A DNA stretch of 64,000 nt from Mangrovibacterium sp041596335 (GCF_041596335.1 NZ_JBFHIT010000027.1:1-64000); one strand, 5' to 3'; positions 18,565 through 29,201 are shown, counted from the first letter of the stretch. Notes: generated by a model not told the origin, from the sequence alone. Made by a program: numbers and translations.

Positions 18565-21264
18565 TCACGACTTTTCTTCGTCTTTTCCACCCATCATCCG
18601 GCGAATTTTTAGTTCTTTCCGATGGTCAACTTCACTCCCTGCCCGAAGCGATAGCGTGTATTGTTCCGGTACTTCCACCAGATACGAAAGTTCCGATTTC
18701 AACCCTTTGATGACCGTTTCGTTGTTAGCGATTTTTAAGATAGCCGGAGGCAGAAAAAAGAGAAGTGTTTCTCCGGATTGCTCCACACGCATGACCTCTT
18801 TTAAAAACTTGGCTCCAAAGCGATCTTCCTGTTGAAAACGCTTGAGCAATTCGTCCCATTTTAGTTTTATTTCGTCCCATTTCATTTTAGGCAACGCCGA
18901 CTCCTGTGGCCTGTTTAGGCGCTCGCCTACGACACCCGAAAGCGGAGAGGGGAGTTCTTTGTAGAAGTTACGGAGCGCCCAAAGAATGAGGTTTTTATCA
19001 ATGCGGTGGTCGCCAACGCAAACCGGACAGCCGTTTTTGCATGGGCAACTTTTTACTAATGTGCCGGCATTTTGAATGATTTGATTGACAAAATCGTACA
19101 CCTTTTCCGAGAAACCCAATCCCCCGGGATAGCCATCATACAGCACAACGGCGTACTTTGTGCGCTTGGTTTCCGCATCCACAAACGAAAAAACGTCGCC
19201 TCCCAGATCATTGTCGGTAGCCATAACCATCATAGCTGCTGCAGCTTTAATGCAGTGTACCAGTCCTTCGCTGTAATCGAACCGCGGAATTTTACCTTCG
19301 GGAGTTCCCTGCTCCAACGCCGGCGCTTTTCCGGTGGCTACAAAGGTGCGGACCACAATATCAGGTATTTCAATCCAGCAGGCCTCGGTATCCATTTTTG
19401 TTCGCAAAATCTCGGATAGTTCCGTAAATCCAAGATTTTGGTGGGTGTTGAATTCAACCATTTTAAATCCGGTAATCATCACTGTCACCCGAACATCGCC
19501 AAAAAAACGGTTGATTCGATGTTCTTTCGCTTGTTCATGTTCCATCAGGATGGCAATGTTTCCCGGTTTATGAGGTTCGGTGTAGTAGTTTGAATTTACT
19601 TCTTTCACGAAAGCCGTTTTGCTTTCCAGATCCAGTTTAATCGACTTATATTGAACGCTGTCGTGCAGGTAAATGGCCCCGGGGTAAAATTCTTTTTTAG
19701 CTTGAATGAGGTCGACAACCGTGATCGTCTCCTGTTTGTCGGAGTCCACAATTTTAATGGTGTCGCCGGTAATGTTGCGCAAACTAATTTCGTGTGCCGG
19801 CGATATATCACCACTCCACTGGTAGGTGTTATTTTGCTCCAGTAGTTCTCCTTCTTTTTGAAGCAATGGAATTATTTCGCCTAAATCGGGGAAACTGGCA
19901 ATATCGTCGATGGTTAAAGGCAGCTCGGCTGATGCCGCGCGAATGTGTGAAAGCTGAATGTACAGGTTGTCACGGTCGATAATGGCATTTTCCGAGTCGG
20001 TTTTCAATAGCCAGTCGGGATGTTGCCCCACATACTGATCGAGTGGTTTTTCTTTCAGCATCACAATAGCATGCGCCTCAGAGCCGTTTCGTCCGGCCCG
20101 CCCCAACTGCTGCCAGAAGCTGGCACGTGTTCCCGGAAATCCGCCCATCACAACTGCATCCAGACTTCCGATGTCAATTCCGAGTTCCAGCGCATTGGTT
20201 GACACCACTCCCAGTAAGGCTCCTTCAACCAAATCCTTTTCAATTTTGGCCCGCTCAACGGGGGAATATCCCCCTCGATAAGCTGAAATCTTATCCGAAA
20301 GGTCGACACCATATTCCATTGGATCTGAAGCCAGCACGTCGCGACTCTCTTTGGTGACAATTTCCGTTTCGCGGCGCGATTGGCAAAAAGTGATTGATCG
20401 TACGCCCGATAGAACCAATTCGGGGAGAATACCGCGCAACTCTTCGGTGACCGCTTTTTTGCGTTTCGCACCCTCCAAATATTCAGGTTGAAAAAAGTGA
20501 ATTTGCTTGGCCGGAGCCGGAGAACCATCCTGCCCGACCAGTTCAAATGGTGTATGACAGATATTTTCGGCCAGTTCCAACGGATTGGCAATTGTTGCCG
20601 AACTGCACAAAAAGCGGGGCTTATTTCCGTGATAGTCGCAAATGCGCAACAGCCGGCGGAACACATTCGAAACGTGTGAGCCAAATGCTCCACGGTAGGC
20701 GTGCAGCTCATCAATGACAATGGTGTCGAGATTGGCAAACAGATGCGGAAACCCATATTTATTGTGATTGGGCAGGAAACTCGCATTCAGCATATCCGGA
20801 TTGGTCAGGATAATGTTAGCCTGCTCGCGAATGCGGCTTCGCTCGGCGGGAGCGGTGTCGCCATCGTATATCCCGGCCTGAATTCGGTTCTCTCCAAAGA
20901 AAGCCACAAACTCTTTGATGTTGCGAAATTGATCTTTGGTCAGTGCTTTAGTGGGGTAAATAAATATAGCCCGGCGCGAAGGATTCTCTAAAATTCGCTG
21001 GACAACAGGAAGATAAAAGGACAAAGATTTGCCACTGGCTGTTCCGGTAGTGATAACGACACTTTTACCGGAATGGGCTTTCGTAAACATCTCGCCCTGA
21101 TGTGAATACAGTTTTTCATACCCGTTTTGTTTCATCCAGTTTTGTAATTCGGGATGCAGGGTTGATGGGGGATTGACAAAAACCGCCGGGCGCGACTCTA
21201 AATGTCGGGTTGCTATTATACGGTCGGCATGTTTCAACAAAATACGGGATACAGCACTACTCAT
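18565..21264 (-). CDS. DEAD/DEAH-box helicase with DUF1998 domain (MrfA/YprA-like)
   Basis: An 899-residue superfamily 2 helicase. Motifs: Q-type LYSHQGEMF, Walker A TGTASGKSL (about 73-81), DELH box (about 181-184), SATIANP, then SITFCQSRRE and the arginine finger motif QLGRAGRNG. The DUF1998 region carries a four-Cys zinc motif with SCPCKNGCPVCVGDHR. This architecture is that of Bacillus MrfA (YprA), which acts in repair of mitomycin C adducts with the exonuclease MrfB. No mrfB adjoins. The start at 21264 gives MSSAVSRILL and suits the -7 box upstream. Confidence 0.9.
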   Translation of the reverse strand: MSSAVSRILLKHADRIIATRHLESRPAVFVNPPSTLHPELQNWMKQNGYEKLYSHQGEMFTKAHSGKSVVITTGTASGKSLSFYLPVVQRILENPSRRAIFIYPTKALTKDQFRNIKEFVAFFGENRIQAGIYDGDTAPAERSRIREQANIILTNPDMLNASFLPNHNKYGFPHLFANLDTIVIDELHAYRGAFGSHVSNVFRRLLRICDYHGNKPRFLCSSATIANPLELAENICHTPFELVGQDGSPAPAKQIHFFQPEYLEGAKRKKAVTEELRGILPELVLSGVRSITFCQSRRETEIVTKESRDVLASDPMEYGVDLSDKISAYRGGYSPVERAKIEKDLVEGALLGVVSTNALELGIDIGSLDAVVMGGFPGTRASFWQQLGRAGRNGSEAHAIVMLKEKPLDQYVGQHPDWLLKTDSENAIIDRDNLYIQLSHIRAASAELPLTIDDIASFPDLGEIIPLLQKEGELLEQNNTYQWSGDISPAHEISLRNITGDTIKIVDSDKQETITVVDLIQAKKEFYPGAIYLHDSVQYKSIKLDLESKTAFVKEVNSNYYTEPHKPGNIAILMEHEQAKEHRINRFFGDVRVTVMITGFKMVEFNTHQNLGFTELSEILRTKMDTEACWIEIPDIVVRTFVATGKAPALEQGTPEGKIPRFDYSEGLVHCIKAAAAMMVMATDNDLGGDVFSFVDAETKRTKYAVVLYDGYPGGLGFSEKVYDFVNQIIQNAGTLVKSCPCKNGCPVCVGDHRIDKNLILWALRNFYKELPSPLSGVVGERLNRPQESALPKMKWDEIKLKWDELLKRFQQEDRFGAKFLKEVMRVEQSGETLLFFLPPAILKIANNETVIKGLKSELSYLVEVPEQYTLSLRAGSEVDHRKELKIRRMMGGKDEEKS

Positions 21265-21288
21265 AACTCACTCATAAAAAATGGAGAG

Positions 21289-21296
21289 CAAAGATA
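21289..21296 (-). promoter_or_regulatory. -7 box of the DUF1998 helicase gene
   Basis: Minus-strand TATCTTTG fully matches TAnnTTTG, 25 bases before the start codon. No clear -33 element is seen. Confidence 0.4.
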
Positions 21297-21411
21297 GGGT
21301 TTTATCCTCCTTTTGGTTAGAAATCAGTCAGCAAGTATAATTGCAAATGTTTATTTAGCGAGCTACCGATCTATTGTCTCTGTCAGGAAAGTGGATGACA
21401 AAAAGAACAAT

Positions 21412-22320
21412 TTATTCGATATTATTCTGGAGTTCAGCTTCCCGAATATCGACCGATACACTCATCTCATTTTTACCACTGCTGTAGATTACTCCTTTTA
21501 GTGGAGGCAGGTCGTAATAGTCGCGCCCCCAGGCGACTATCAGGTGCTGGTTTTCGGGAATTATATTGTTGGTCGGATCAAAGTCGACCCAACCAAAGCC
21601 GGGAATATAAATTGAAAACCAGGCGTGAGAAGCGTCCGCTCCAATCAATTTCTCCTTTCCAGCTGGTGGAATGGTCTCAATGTAACCACTCATGTAACGG
21701 GCCGGAAGTCCAACCGAACGAATACACGCGATGGCTACCTGAGCAAAGTCCTGACAAACGCCTTTCTTTTCGGCAAAAACTTCGTGGAGAGGTGTGGCCA
21801 CATCAGAAAAACCCGGTACAAACTGGAAATCAGTGAATATCCGCTGCATCAGTTCATTTGCCGCATCAAAAACCGATCGGTTGGGTTGAAACGATTCAGC
21901 CCCATAATTTCTTATTTCGGGGCTAATTTTCCGGATCAACGGTGATTCTAACGTATATTGACGAGCATCCAAAATTTCCGGAGTGAGAGCTTTTAAATGT
22001 TCGATGGCTTGATTCATAGTCACCTGACGGCTGGCATTGGAATAATACGATTGGGTGATTGCCTGGTGATCCCGATCGATTATACTCTTTGAAATGACTT
22101 TTAATTCGTCGTGCGGTTCCTGAATTGAAAAACGCGTTAAATGATTCCCGAAAAAGTCTAATCGTTCGGTGATTTCGGATGGTTTCGGATGGATTTCCAG
22201 TTTAAAGTCGACTAATTGCTGGCCCGGGAGGTTGCGTGGCTTTAGCGTTGCCATGTTGTGGCAATAGCTTACGAAACTATCGTAATGATAACTGGTTTTG
22301 TGAAGGACCTGAAAAATCAT
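21412..22320 (-). CDS. Transglutaminase-like cysteine protease-fold protein
   Basis: A 302-residue protein with the bacterial transglutaminase-like N-terminal domain (about 1-95) and a transglutaminase core. The catalytic triad is visible: Cys189 in KKGVCQDFAQ, His232 in DASHAWFS and Asp248 in WVDFDPTNN. No signal peptide is seen, so it is probably cytoplasmic. It is the last gene of a five-gene operon with two ATP-grasp and two alpha-E units. It may hydrolyse or transfer peptide/amide bonds on a product of the ATP-grasp enzymes; the substrate is unknown. Confidence 0.88.
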   Translation of the reverse strand: MIFQVLHKTSYHYDSFVSYCHNMATLKPRNLPGQQLVDFKLEIHPKPSEITERLDFFGNHLTRFSIQEPHDELKVISKSIIDRDHQAITQSYYSNASRQVTMNQAIEHLKALTPEILDARQYTLESPLIRKISPEIRNYGAESFQPNRSVFDAANELMQRIFTDFQFVPGFSDVATPLHEVFAEKKGVCQDFAQVAIACIRSVGLPARYMSGYIETIPPAGKEKLIGADASHAWFSIYIPGFGWVDFDPTNNIIPENQHLIVAWGRDYYDLPPLKGVIYSSGKNEMSVSVDIREAELQNNIE

Positions 22321-22325
22321 AATGG

Positions 22326-24869
22326 CTAGGCGAAGCTTTGATTAATTAATTGATTTTGCTGGTAGCTATGACTGAAATAAGTGGTTGTAACGGCCAATGA
22401 AGCATGAAAAAGCAAGTCGCTTAATTCGGACATTAAATGGTCGAGATCTTCGCGAATGCTACTTCCCGGGGAAACCTGAACCAATTCAGCACTGGTTGCC
22501 AACCGTAATTTGGCAAAACCTTCAAAAATAAATTTTTCGTAATTGGTTAATTCGTGCGACTGTTGCGACAGTGGTAAAACGGCCAAATCCTTATTCAGTC
22601 GGTTAAATCGGTAGGCCACGGAGCGCGGATATTTTTGATCTAAAATAATCAAGTCAATCACATTTTCCAGCTTGATGTACGAACGGTAACTGTGTCGGTA
22701 AATATTTAAGCTTTCGTGACTGTTTAATAACGATTCAAGAATTTCATATTCAATATGTTCATCGTGCTTAACAACCAACAGGCTGCGACATTTTGAGATG
22801 TTAAGCATGCTTAGCTCGAGTTGAAGTCCGATGAAATACAACAAAAGGCCATGCTCGATTAGGATGCATTCTTCCACTAAACCCATAAAGGCGATCAGGC
22901 GTGTAATTAGCTGATCAAGCGTTTGAATTAGCTTTCGGGTATTGATGTTCTCGTCCAGCAGCACATCTTTCCAAATGGTGTTGATGCGTTCAAAAACCCG
23001 CCACATATCTGACGACCACAAATTCCGGATCGAATAATAGGCATTGAAAAACATGTCCATCGTATGCGATAAACTGCCTGCCCTGTTCGAGTTTAGAATG
23101 ACATCGTAAATTTCTTTTACCGGATCTTGAATTGGTTTGTCGCCCACAAATCCGGGGAAAGTACAGGTAAGATTAGTTACCGCTTTCAGAAGTGCATCGA
23201 GACTTTGATTGTTTGGCCTTCGCTCGTTGAAGTTTGTAAAGTTCATCTGCTTAAGAATCATACGCAGAAAGCGAGCGGTTGAAAGTGCCCGCCCAACGTA
23301 ACGTCCGGCCCAAAAAAGGTTTTCAGCCGTCAAACTTGGGAGATCACTTAGTCCGGATTCTATAAAATTGGTTGGCCGGGAAAGGCTGACAATCGGCTTC
23401 TTTTGATCGTTATCCTTGCCAAGAATCCATAAATCTTTGCTCAATCCACCCTTTTGGTTTGTAACAGCGTTGTTGCCAACGCCGGAGGCTACCCGAACCA
23501 ATCCTCCGGGCATAACTTCGTAGCCACCATTTGAGGCAACTCCGAAGGTTCGGATGGTCATATTGCGCGGTTCCAGATTATGACCGACAAAAGTGGGGGT
23601 TGTTGAAAAACCAATTTGTTCCTGTGCTACAAAGCGATAGGGACGATCGATAATTTGAGCCCGTAGTACCTCCAGATCTTCATTGTTCATTTGAAACCCA
23701 ACAAATACGCTATCGTTGTGTGGGCGATCGATACGCCGAACCACCAGCTCTGAAAGATGTTCAAGTACATATTGTCGTTCTTTTTCCTGTCCGCACCACC
23801 ACGAAGCAACCTGCGGCAAAATTAATTCCTGATTGAGGAAATACTTTGCGATGCCCGGAATGAAGGGAATCAGGCCCGGATTTTCAAGCACCCGCGATCC
23901 AATTGGATTGATAATGCTCACATTTTTTTTGCGAACCACTTCTAGCAAGCCGGGAATACCCAGCTGGGAATCTTCGCGCAGCTCGAGCGGATCTGAGTAC
24001 AGATCATCGACACGACGCAAGACCACATCAACCTGTTTGAGGCCTTTCAGTGATTTCATCCAAAGATAGCCATCGCGCGCAACCAGATCATTTCCCTGAA
24101 CAAGCGGATATCCCATGTACGATGCCAGATAGGCATGTTCGAAATAGGTTTCGTTCAAGGGGCCTGGTGTCAACACGACAATGACCGGGGAGTCGATTTT
24201 TCGCGGTGACGAGTTGATCAGCAAATTGTTGAAATGCTGAAAGAATGGCTTCAGCTTTTTGTAATACAATCCTTTTGATAGCTCAGGAAGAACCCGGCTA
24301 ATCGTTTGCCGGTTTTCAAGCGCATAGCCCATACCCGATGGCGCCTGTGTCCGATCGCTGAAAACCCACATTTGTCCGTCGGGCCCCCGGGCGATATCAG
24401 CCCCGTATAGTTGAAGGCGTTTGTTTGACAGGTATTCAATTTGGTCGCACTGGCGGATAAACCCACGGTGCGAGTAAATCACTTCCTGCGGAACAATTCC
24501 ATTGTTTATTAGATCCCGCTTGCCATATAAATCCTTTAATATCAGGTTGAATAGCTCTGCGCGCTGCTGGATTCCCTTTTCAATGGTTTTCCATTCCTTC
24601 GCGTCGATAAGTGAAGGAATGGCATTTAAATTCCAAGGGCGGTTCAGCCCCTGAGGATCATTATAAACATTGTAGGTGACTCCGTTCTCCGAGAGATACC
24701 AATCCAGATCAGACTGACGAGAGGTCAGGTCTCCATGTCCAATGGTGGCTATATTTTGAAAAAGTACTTCCCAATGTGCTTTCACCGAAGCGTCTTTTCC
24801 AATCGCTTCGTCGCTGGCACGTCCAATGGTATAGTCTTCAAATGGTCTGTATTTGGTATCAGGCATCAA
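22326..24869 (-). CDS. Fusion of circularly permuted type 2 ATP-grasp and alpha-E domains
   Basis: An 847-residue two-part protein. About 1-490 is a COG2308-type circularly permuted ATP-grasp enzyme (NVYNDPQGLNRPWNLN, APSGMGYALENR, VLTPGPLNETYFEHAYLA). About 500-847 is an alpha-E domain (ENLFWAGRYVGRALSTARFL onward), an all-helical module always found with such enzymes. ATP-grasp proteins make amide bonds from a carboxylate and an amine through an acyl phosphate. The same two parts exist as separate genes at the start of this operon, so this is a fused paralogue. It is separated from its neighbours by 1 and 5 bases. Confidence 0.88.
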   Translation of the reverse strand: MMPDTKYRPFEDYTIGRASDEAIGKDASVKAHWEVLFQNIATIGHGDLTSRQSDLDWYLSENGVTYNVYNDPQGLNRPWNLNAIPSLIDAKEWKTIEKGIQQRAELFNLILKDLYGKRDLINNGIVPQEVIYSHRGFIRQCDQIEYLSNKRLQLYGADIARGPDGQMWVFSDRTQAPSGMGYALENRQTISRVLPELSKGLYYKKLKPFFQHFNNLLINSSPRKIDSPVIVVLTPGPLNETYFEHAYLASYMGYPLVQGNDLVARDGYLWMKSLKGLKQVDVVLRRVDDLYSDPLELREDSQLGIPGLLEVVRKKNVSIINPIGSRVLENPGLIPFIPGIAKYFLNQELILPQVASWWCGQEKERQYVLEHLSELVVRRIDRPHNDSVFVGFQMNNEDLEVLRAQIIDRPYRFVAQEQIGFSTTPTFVGHNLEPRNMTIRTFGVASNGGYEVMPGGLVRVASGVGNNAVTNQKGGLSKDLWILGKDNDQKKPIVSLSRPTNFIESGLSDLPSLTAENLFWAGRYVGRALSTARFLRMILKQMNFTNFNERRPNNQSLDALLKAVTNLTCTFPGFVGDKPIQDPVKEIYDVILNSNRAGSLSHTMDMFFNAYYSIRNLWSSDMWRVFERINTIWKDVLLDENINTRKLIQTLDQLITRLIAFMGLVEECILIEHGLLLYFIGLQLELSMLNISKCRSLLVVKHDEHIEYEILESLLNSHESLNIYRHSYRSYIKLENVIDLIILDQKYPRSVAYRFNRLNKDLAVLPLSQQSHELTNYEKFIFEGFAKLRLATSAELVQVSPGSSIREDLDHLMSELSDLLFHASLAVTTTYFSHSYQQNQLINQSFA

Positions 24870-24870
24870 C

Positions 24871-27800
24871 TTATGTTATTTTCCAATTGTGTCTTAAATC
24901 GAGCGTATGCGGGAACTCCAAACTTACAGGAATTTCTTTGTAATCAAATGTTTTCACATCAGAATGTACAATTACCGACCTTACAGGTAGTTGATCAACC
25001 ATTTGACTTTCCGGAGAAGCAATTTCTCCTTGTGTGTGACCAAAGTCCCAGAATCGGTTTATTCTGCGCGATTCGGCCTCGTAGCTGTTCACCGGATATG
25101 AGTCGTATGAGAGACCTCCCGGATGAGAAACAAAGTAGGTACAGCCTCCGATCGAACGTTTATTCCAACTGTCAACAATGTCGAATACCAGCGGAGTATC
25201 AACGCCAATTGTCGGGTGGAGCGACGACCATGGCTGCCATGCTTTGTATCGGATACCTGCAACGTACTCACCCTTTTTGCCGGTAGCAGATAGTGGTACT
25301 TTTACGCCGTTGCAGGTGAGTGTATAGCGTTCGTCCACAAAATTATTTAGCTTAACCTGAATACGCTCAACCGACGAGTCGACATAACGGGCAGTACCGC
25401 GACCCGACATTTCTTCACCCAAAACATTCCAGGGTTCAATCGCCATTCGCAACTCAAGATCAATGCCTTGAATGTTGACCATGCCGTAAAGTGGGAATCG
25501 GAACTCGAAGAACGGATCAAACCAGTCGAGTTTGAATGGGTATCCGGCTGCATTTAGTTGCGAAACAACGTCCTTGATATCTTCTTTGGCATAATGCTCC
25601 ATCAGAAAACGGTCGTGAAGCTCGGTGCCCCATCTAACCAATTTGTGCTTATACGGTTGGCGCCAGAACCAGGCAACCAACGTTCGAACAAGCAACATCT
25701 GCAATAAACTCATTCGGGCATGAGGTGGCATGTCGAAAGCACGAAGCTCCAGAATTCCCAACCGTCCGGAAGAGGAATCGGGAGAGTATAACTTGTCGAT
25801 GCAAAACTCGGCACGATGGGTGTTTCCGGTAATGTCGGTTAGCATGTGGCGAAACAAACGGTCGGTCAGCCAGTAAGGTACATCTTGTCCATCGGGTATT
25901 TGCTCAAAGGCAATTTCCAGCTCGTAGAGGTTTTCGTATCGGCCTTCGTCAACCCTTGGTGCCTGACTCGTAGGACCAATAAAAGCTCCGGAAAATAAAT
26001 AGGAAAGTCCCGGATGATGCTGCCAGAAGGTTAATAAGCTACGTAATAAATCAGGCCTGCGTAGTAGCGGGCTGTCTGCTGGTCGTTCGCCGCCTAGCGT
26101 AACGTGGTTGCCGCCTCCTGTTCCGGTATGTTTTCCGTCGAGCATAAACTTTTCGGTTCCCAGTCGGGCAAGCTTGGCTTCTTCGTATAAGGCAAGTGTG
26201 TTGTCAGTTAGTTCTTTCCAGTTTTTGGCCGGATGAATGTTCACTTCAATAACACCAGGGTCAGGGGTTACTTTTAGTTGCTCCATCCGATTATCGCGTG
26301 GAGGTTCGTAACCTTCCAGTATAATCGGAACCTGCAATTCTACAGCTGTTGCCTCGAGAGCGGCCGCCATATCCAGAAATACTTCAGCGCTATCGAGCGG
26401 AGGCAGGAAAATATAGAGTTTGTTATCCCGAATTTCGCTGCAGATGGCGGTGCGAATAAACGGTAAGGCTTGGGTGATTTTAGGTACTCCGGCATTTTTT
26501 CGTTGTTGCACGACCTCATGATACTCGCCCAACGAACCAGTTTCAGCATACAAATCGGGCTCAAAAACAGGCTCGCTGTCGATTGTCGGGCTCTCGAGAA
26601 GCGAACCCAGAGGGAGTCTTAATCCCACCGGTGAGTTTCCGGGAGTTAGGAATAAGTTCTTGCGTCGAAATTCCCATTTACTACTGATCCAATGATTTTT
26701 ATATCGGTTTAGGGGAAGCACGAAACCTGCCGGGTCGTTCATTCCCTTATTTAGTAGTTCACTTAATTTTTGCCGCTCCAACGGATCTTTCAGATCCGTT
26801 TTCAATGGATCGACATCAACAGGCAGGCGTCCTTCTTCCCATAAAAAGTAGAAAGCGTCTTCATAGGCCGGGATAATTGTTTCTGCGTCCATTCCCAGGT
26901 AGCTGGTCAGGGTTTTTAAAAACTTCTCGGCAAGTTCCGGAGCAGGTTTGTAGGAGTCGGTGAAAGAAGCCAGAAGTTCCGGATTTTTCCAGACCGGAAG
27001 ACCATCTTTTCGCCAATATATGCCAACTTGCCAGCGAGGTAAGGGTTCGCCTGGATACCATTTCCCTTGTGCATGATGCAGGAGCCCGCCTTTACCAAAC
27101 CGGCTGAGCAGACGAGTGGATAGCCTGGACGCCAGTTCACGTTTATGCGGTCCGTCGGCAGCTGTATTCCATTGTTCCGATTCCATATCGTCAATGGAAA
27201 CAAAGGTTGGTTCGCCACCCATTGTCAAACGCACATCGCCTTTCTGAAGTTCTTTTTCTACCTCGAACCCCAGTTTGTAAATCGATTCCCATTGATCTTC
27301 GGTATAGGGTTTTGTGACCCGGGGTGATTCGAAAATACGAGTAACTGTGTTGCTGTGAAAGAACTCGGTTTTACAAACATCGGTATAGCCGGTCACTGGG
27401 GCGGCACTTTCGTATGATGGGGTACAAGCCAGCGGAATGTGTCCTTCGCCGGCCAGCAAGCCCGAAGTGGCATCGAAACCAATCCATCCGGCTCCGGGGA
27501 TATAGGCTTCAGCCCAGGCATGAAGATCGGTAAAATCAGCTTCCGGTCCCGAGGGGCCATCAAGCGATTTTTCGTCGGCAGCCAGCTGAACGAGGTAACC
27601 CGAAACAAAGCGGGCACCAATTCCCAGATGACGCAAAGCCTGAACTAGTAGCCATGCAAAATCGCGGCACGATCCGGTTCCTATCTGAAGCGTTTCTTCA
27701 CATGATTGAACACCCGGTGCCATCCGAATGGTATAATTGAGATGCTTGTATAGCTTTTGGTTAAGGTCGATTAAAAAGTCAATTGTTTTACGGGATTTAC

Positions 27801-28206
27801 AGTTGACCGTTTTTAACCATTCTTTCAGAAGCGGACCACTTTCTCTGATCTCCAGATAGGGGATTAGTTCTTTTTGAAGAGTTTCGTCGTAGGTAAACGG
27901 ATATTCCGTTGCCGATTCGTCAATAAAAAAATCGAATGGATTGATCGTTTTCAGATCAACGATAATTTCAACTTCGACTGATAGCTCATTGGTTTTTTCG
28001 GGGAACACCAATCGGGCCTGGTAGTTGCCGAAAGGATCTTGTTGCCAATTGAAAAAGTTCTCTTCCGGTTTTATTTTAATCGAATAAGCTTCAATTGGTG
28101 TTCGACTATGAGGAGCCGGACGGAGACGAAAAATATGCGGCGATAAGTTTATCGTCCGGTCGTATTTGTAGATCGTCTTGTGAGAAATGACAACTTTTAA
28201 AGCCAT
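24871..28206 (-). CDS. Transglutaminase fused to DUF2126 (predicted amidoligase)
   Basis: A 1111-residue protein. The first 300 residues are a bacterial transglutaminase: N-terminal domain (about 1-90), then Cys180 in GTGSCRDFAW, His229 in DLHAWAEAY and Asp245 in WIGFDATSG. The rest is DUF2126 (GDVRLTMGGEPTFVSIDD at about 337 onward; TGGGNHVTLGG later). Aravind and colleagues related this domain to glutamine-synthetase-like amidoligases. The protein may therefore both break and form amide bonds. It is central in the five-gene operon. The fusion order is known in other bacteria, but no substrate has been established to my knowledge. Confidence 0.88.
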   Translation of the reverse strand: MALKVVISHKTIYKYDRTINLSPHIFRLRPAPHSRTPIEAYSIKIKPEENFFNWQQDPFGNYQARLVFPEKTNELSVEVEIIVDLKTINPFDFFIDESATEYPFTYDETLQKELIPYLEIRESGPLLKEWLKTVNCKSRKTIDFLIDLNQKLYKHLNYTIRMAPGVQSCEETLQIGTGSCRDFAWLLVQALRHLGIGARFVSGYLVQLAADEKSLDGPSGPEADFTDLHAWAEAYIPGAGWIGFDATSGLLAGEGHIPLACTPSYESAAPVTGYTDVCKTEFFHSNTVTRIFESPRVTKPYTEDQWESIYKLGFEVEKELQKGDVRLTMGGEPTFVSIDDMESEQWNTAADGPHKRELASRLSTRLLSRFGKGGLLHHAQGKWYPGEPLPRWQVGIYWRKDGLPVWKNPELLASFTDSYKPAPELAEKFLKTLTSYLGMDAETIIPAYEDAFYFLWEEGRLPVDVDPLKTDLKDPLERQKLSELLNKGMNDPAGFVLPLNRYKNHWISSKWEFRRKNLFLTPGNSPVGLRLPLGSLLESPTIDSEPVFEPDLYAETGSLGEYHEVVQQRKNAGVPKITQALPFIRTAICSEIRDNKLYIFLPPLDSAEVFLDMAAALEATAVELQVPIILEGYEPPRDNRMEQLKVTPDPGVIEVNIHPAKNWKELTDNTLALYEEAKLARLGTEKFMLDGKHTGTGGGNHVTLGGERPADSPLLRRPDLLRSLLTFWQHHPGLSYLFSGAFIGPTSQAPRVDEGRYENLYELEIAFEQIPDGQDVPYWLTDRLFRHMLTDITGNTHRAEFCIDKLYSPDSSSGRLGILELRAFDMPPHARMSLLQMLLVRTLVAWFWRQPYKHKLVRWGTELHDRFLMEHYAKEDIKDVVSQLNAAGYPFKLDWFDPFFEFRFPLYGMVNIQGIDLELRMAIEPWNVLGEEMSGRGTARYVDSSVERIQVKLNNFVDERYTLTCNGVKVPLSATGKKGEYVAGIRYKAWQPWSSLHPTIGVDTPLVFDIVDSWNKRSIGGCTYFVSHPGGLSYDSYPVNSYEAESRRINRFWDFGHTQGEIASPESQMVDQLPVRSVIVHSDVKTFDYKEIPVSLEFPHTLDLRHNWKIT

Positions 28207-28227
28207 GAGCAGTTTATAATTTGGTAA

Positions 28228-29190
28228 TTACGATTTCGAAACATTGTTTTCGATCGAGAAGAAAGAGTCGGAAATAGCCTGAGCTGCGTTATTGAGTTTG
28301 ATTTGGATGTTATCCAAATATTCATGCATCCCGGTGTTTATAATGTCGGTAATATCGGTGTATTCAAGCTGCGAAGTCATCTGCCCGACTTCTTTCTCTG
28401 CACGATTGGAGTAACCGATCGTTTGACCGGAAATAGCCTTCAGTGATAATGTTGTATGTTCCAGACACATTGTGATCGACCGTGGGAATTCCTTGTCCAG
28501 AATCAGAAATTCAGCAATTCCTGCCGGAGTGAGTTTTCCGTAAAGTTTCCGGTACATGTCGTACGCGCTAACCGATTTTAACAAAGCTGCCCATTGGATG
28601 ATATCGACTGAAGTGCCAACATCTTTTGGCGATGGCAATAACAGGTGATATTTTACATCCAGTATCCGCGATGTTTTGTCGGCTCGCTCAAGTAGTTTTC
28701 CAATTCGGCCAAAATGCCAGCCTTCCGTACGAGATATGGTCGCGTCGATAATTCCCCAGAATAGCTGGCAACCTTTTTTTATTTCATCAAAGTATATTCT
28801 GGGATCTCGTTTTGTCCATATCTTTTTCGACAACCCGTTCTTAACCAGATAATAGAGGGAATTAACCTGTTCCCAAAGCTCTTTGGTAATTTCGGGACGA
28901 ATGGAACGTGCGTTTTCACGCGCATTAACAATGCAATTGTAGATTGAATTTGGATTCTTGGGGTCGAACCCAAGAAAATAAATCACCTTTTCCTTGTCGA
29001 TAGTTTTGTGCATCAATTCATATAAATCCCAATCACCGGTTGTAACGACCAAGGGTTGCCATTGTTCTGAAACATTTGGTGGCAACTCCAGCGATAGATT
29101 AAAACTTACATCCATAAAGCGGGCATAGTTCTCTGCCCGTTCCATATACCGGTTCATCCAGTACATTGCGTCTGCTACTCTACTCAGCAT
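28228..29190 (-). CDS. Alpha-E domain protein
   Basis: A 320-residue all-helical alpha-E (COG2307) protein with the family start LSRVADAMYWMNRYMERAEN. It has no signal peptide or membrane segment. Alpha-E proteins occur almost only beside COG2308 ATP-grasp and transglutaminase genes and have unknown biochemistry; they may be partner or product-binding subunits. It lies 11 bases after the ATP-grasp gene and 21 before the DUF2126 fusion gene, so co-transcription is very likely. Confidence 0.88.
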   Translation of the reverse strand: MLSRVADAMYWMNRYMERAENYARFMDVSFNLSLELPPNVSEQWQPLVVTTGDWDLYELMHKTIDKEKVIYFLGFDPKNPNSIYNCIVNARENARSIRPEITKELWEQVNSLYYLVKNGLSKKIWTKRDPRIYFDEIKKGCQLFWGIIDATISRTEGWHFGRIGKLLERADKTSRILDVKYHLLLPSPKDVGTSVDIIQWAALLKSVSAYDMYRKLYGKLTPAGIAEFLILDKEFPRSITMCLEHTTLSLKAISGQTIGYSNRAEKEVGQMTSQLEYTDITDIINTGMHEYLDNIQIKLNNAAQAISDSFFSIENNVSKS

Positions 29191-29201
29191 GTTTTTTCGT
29201 T

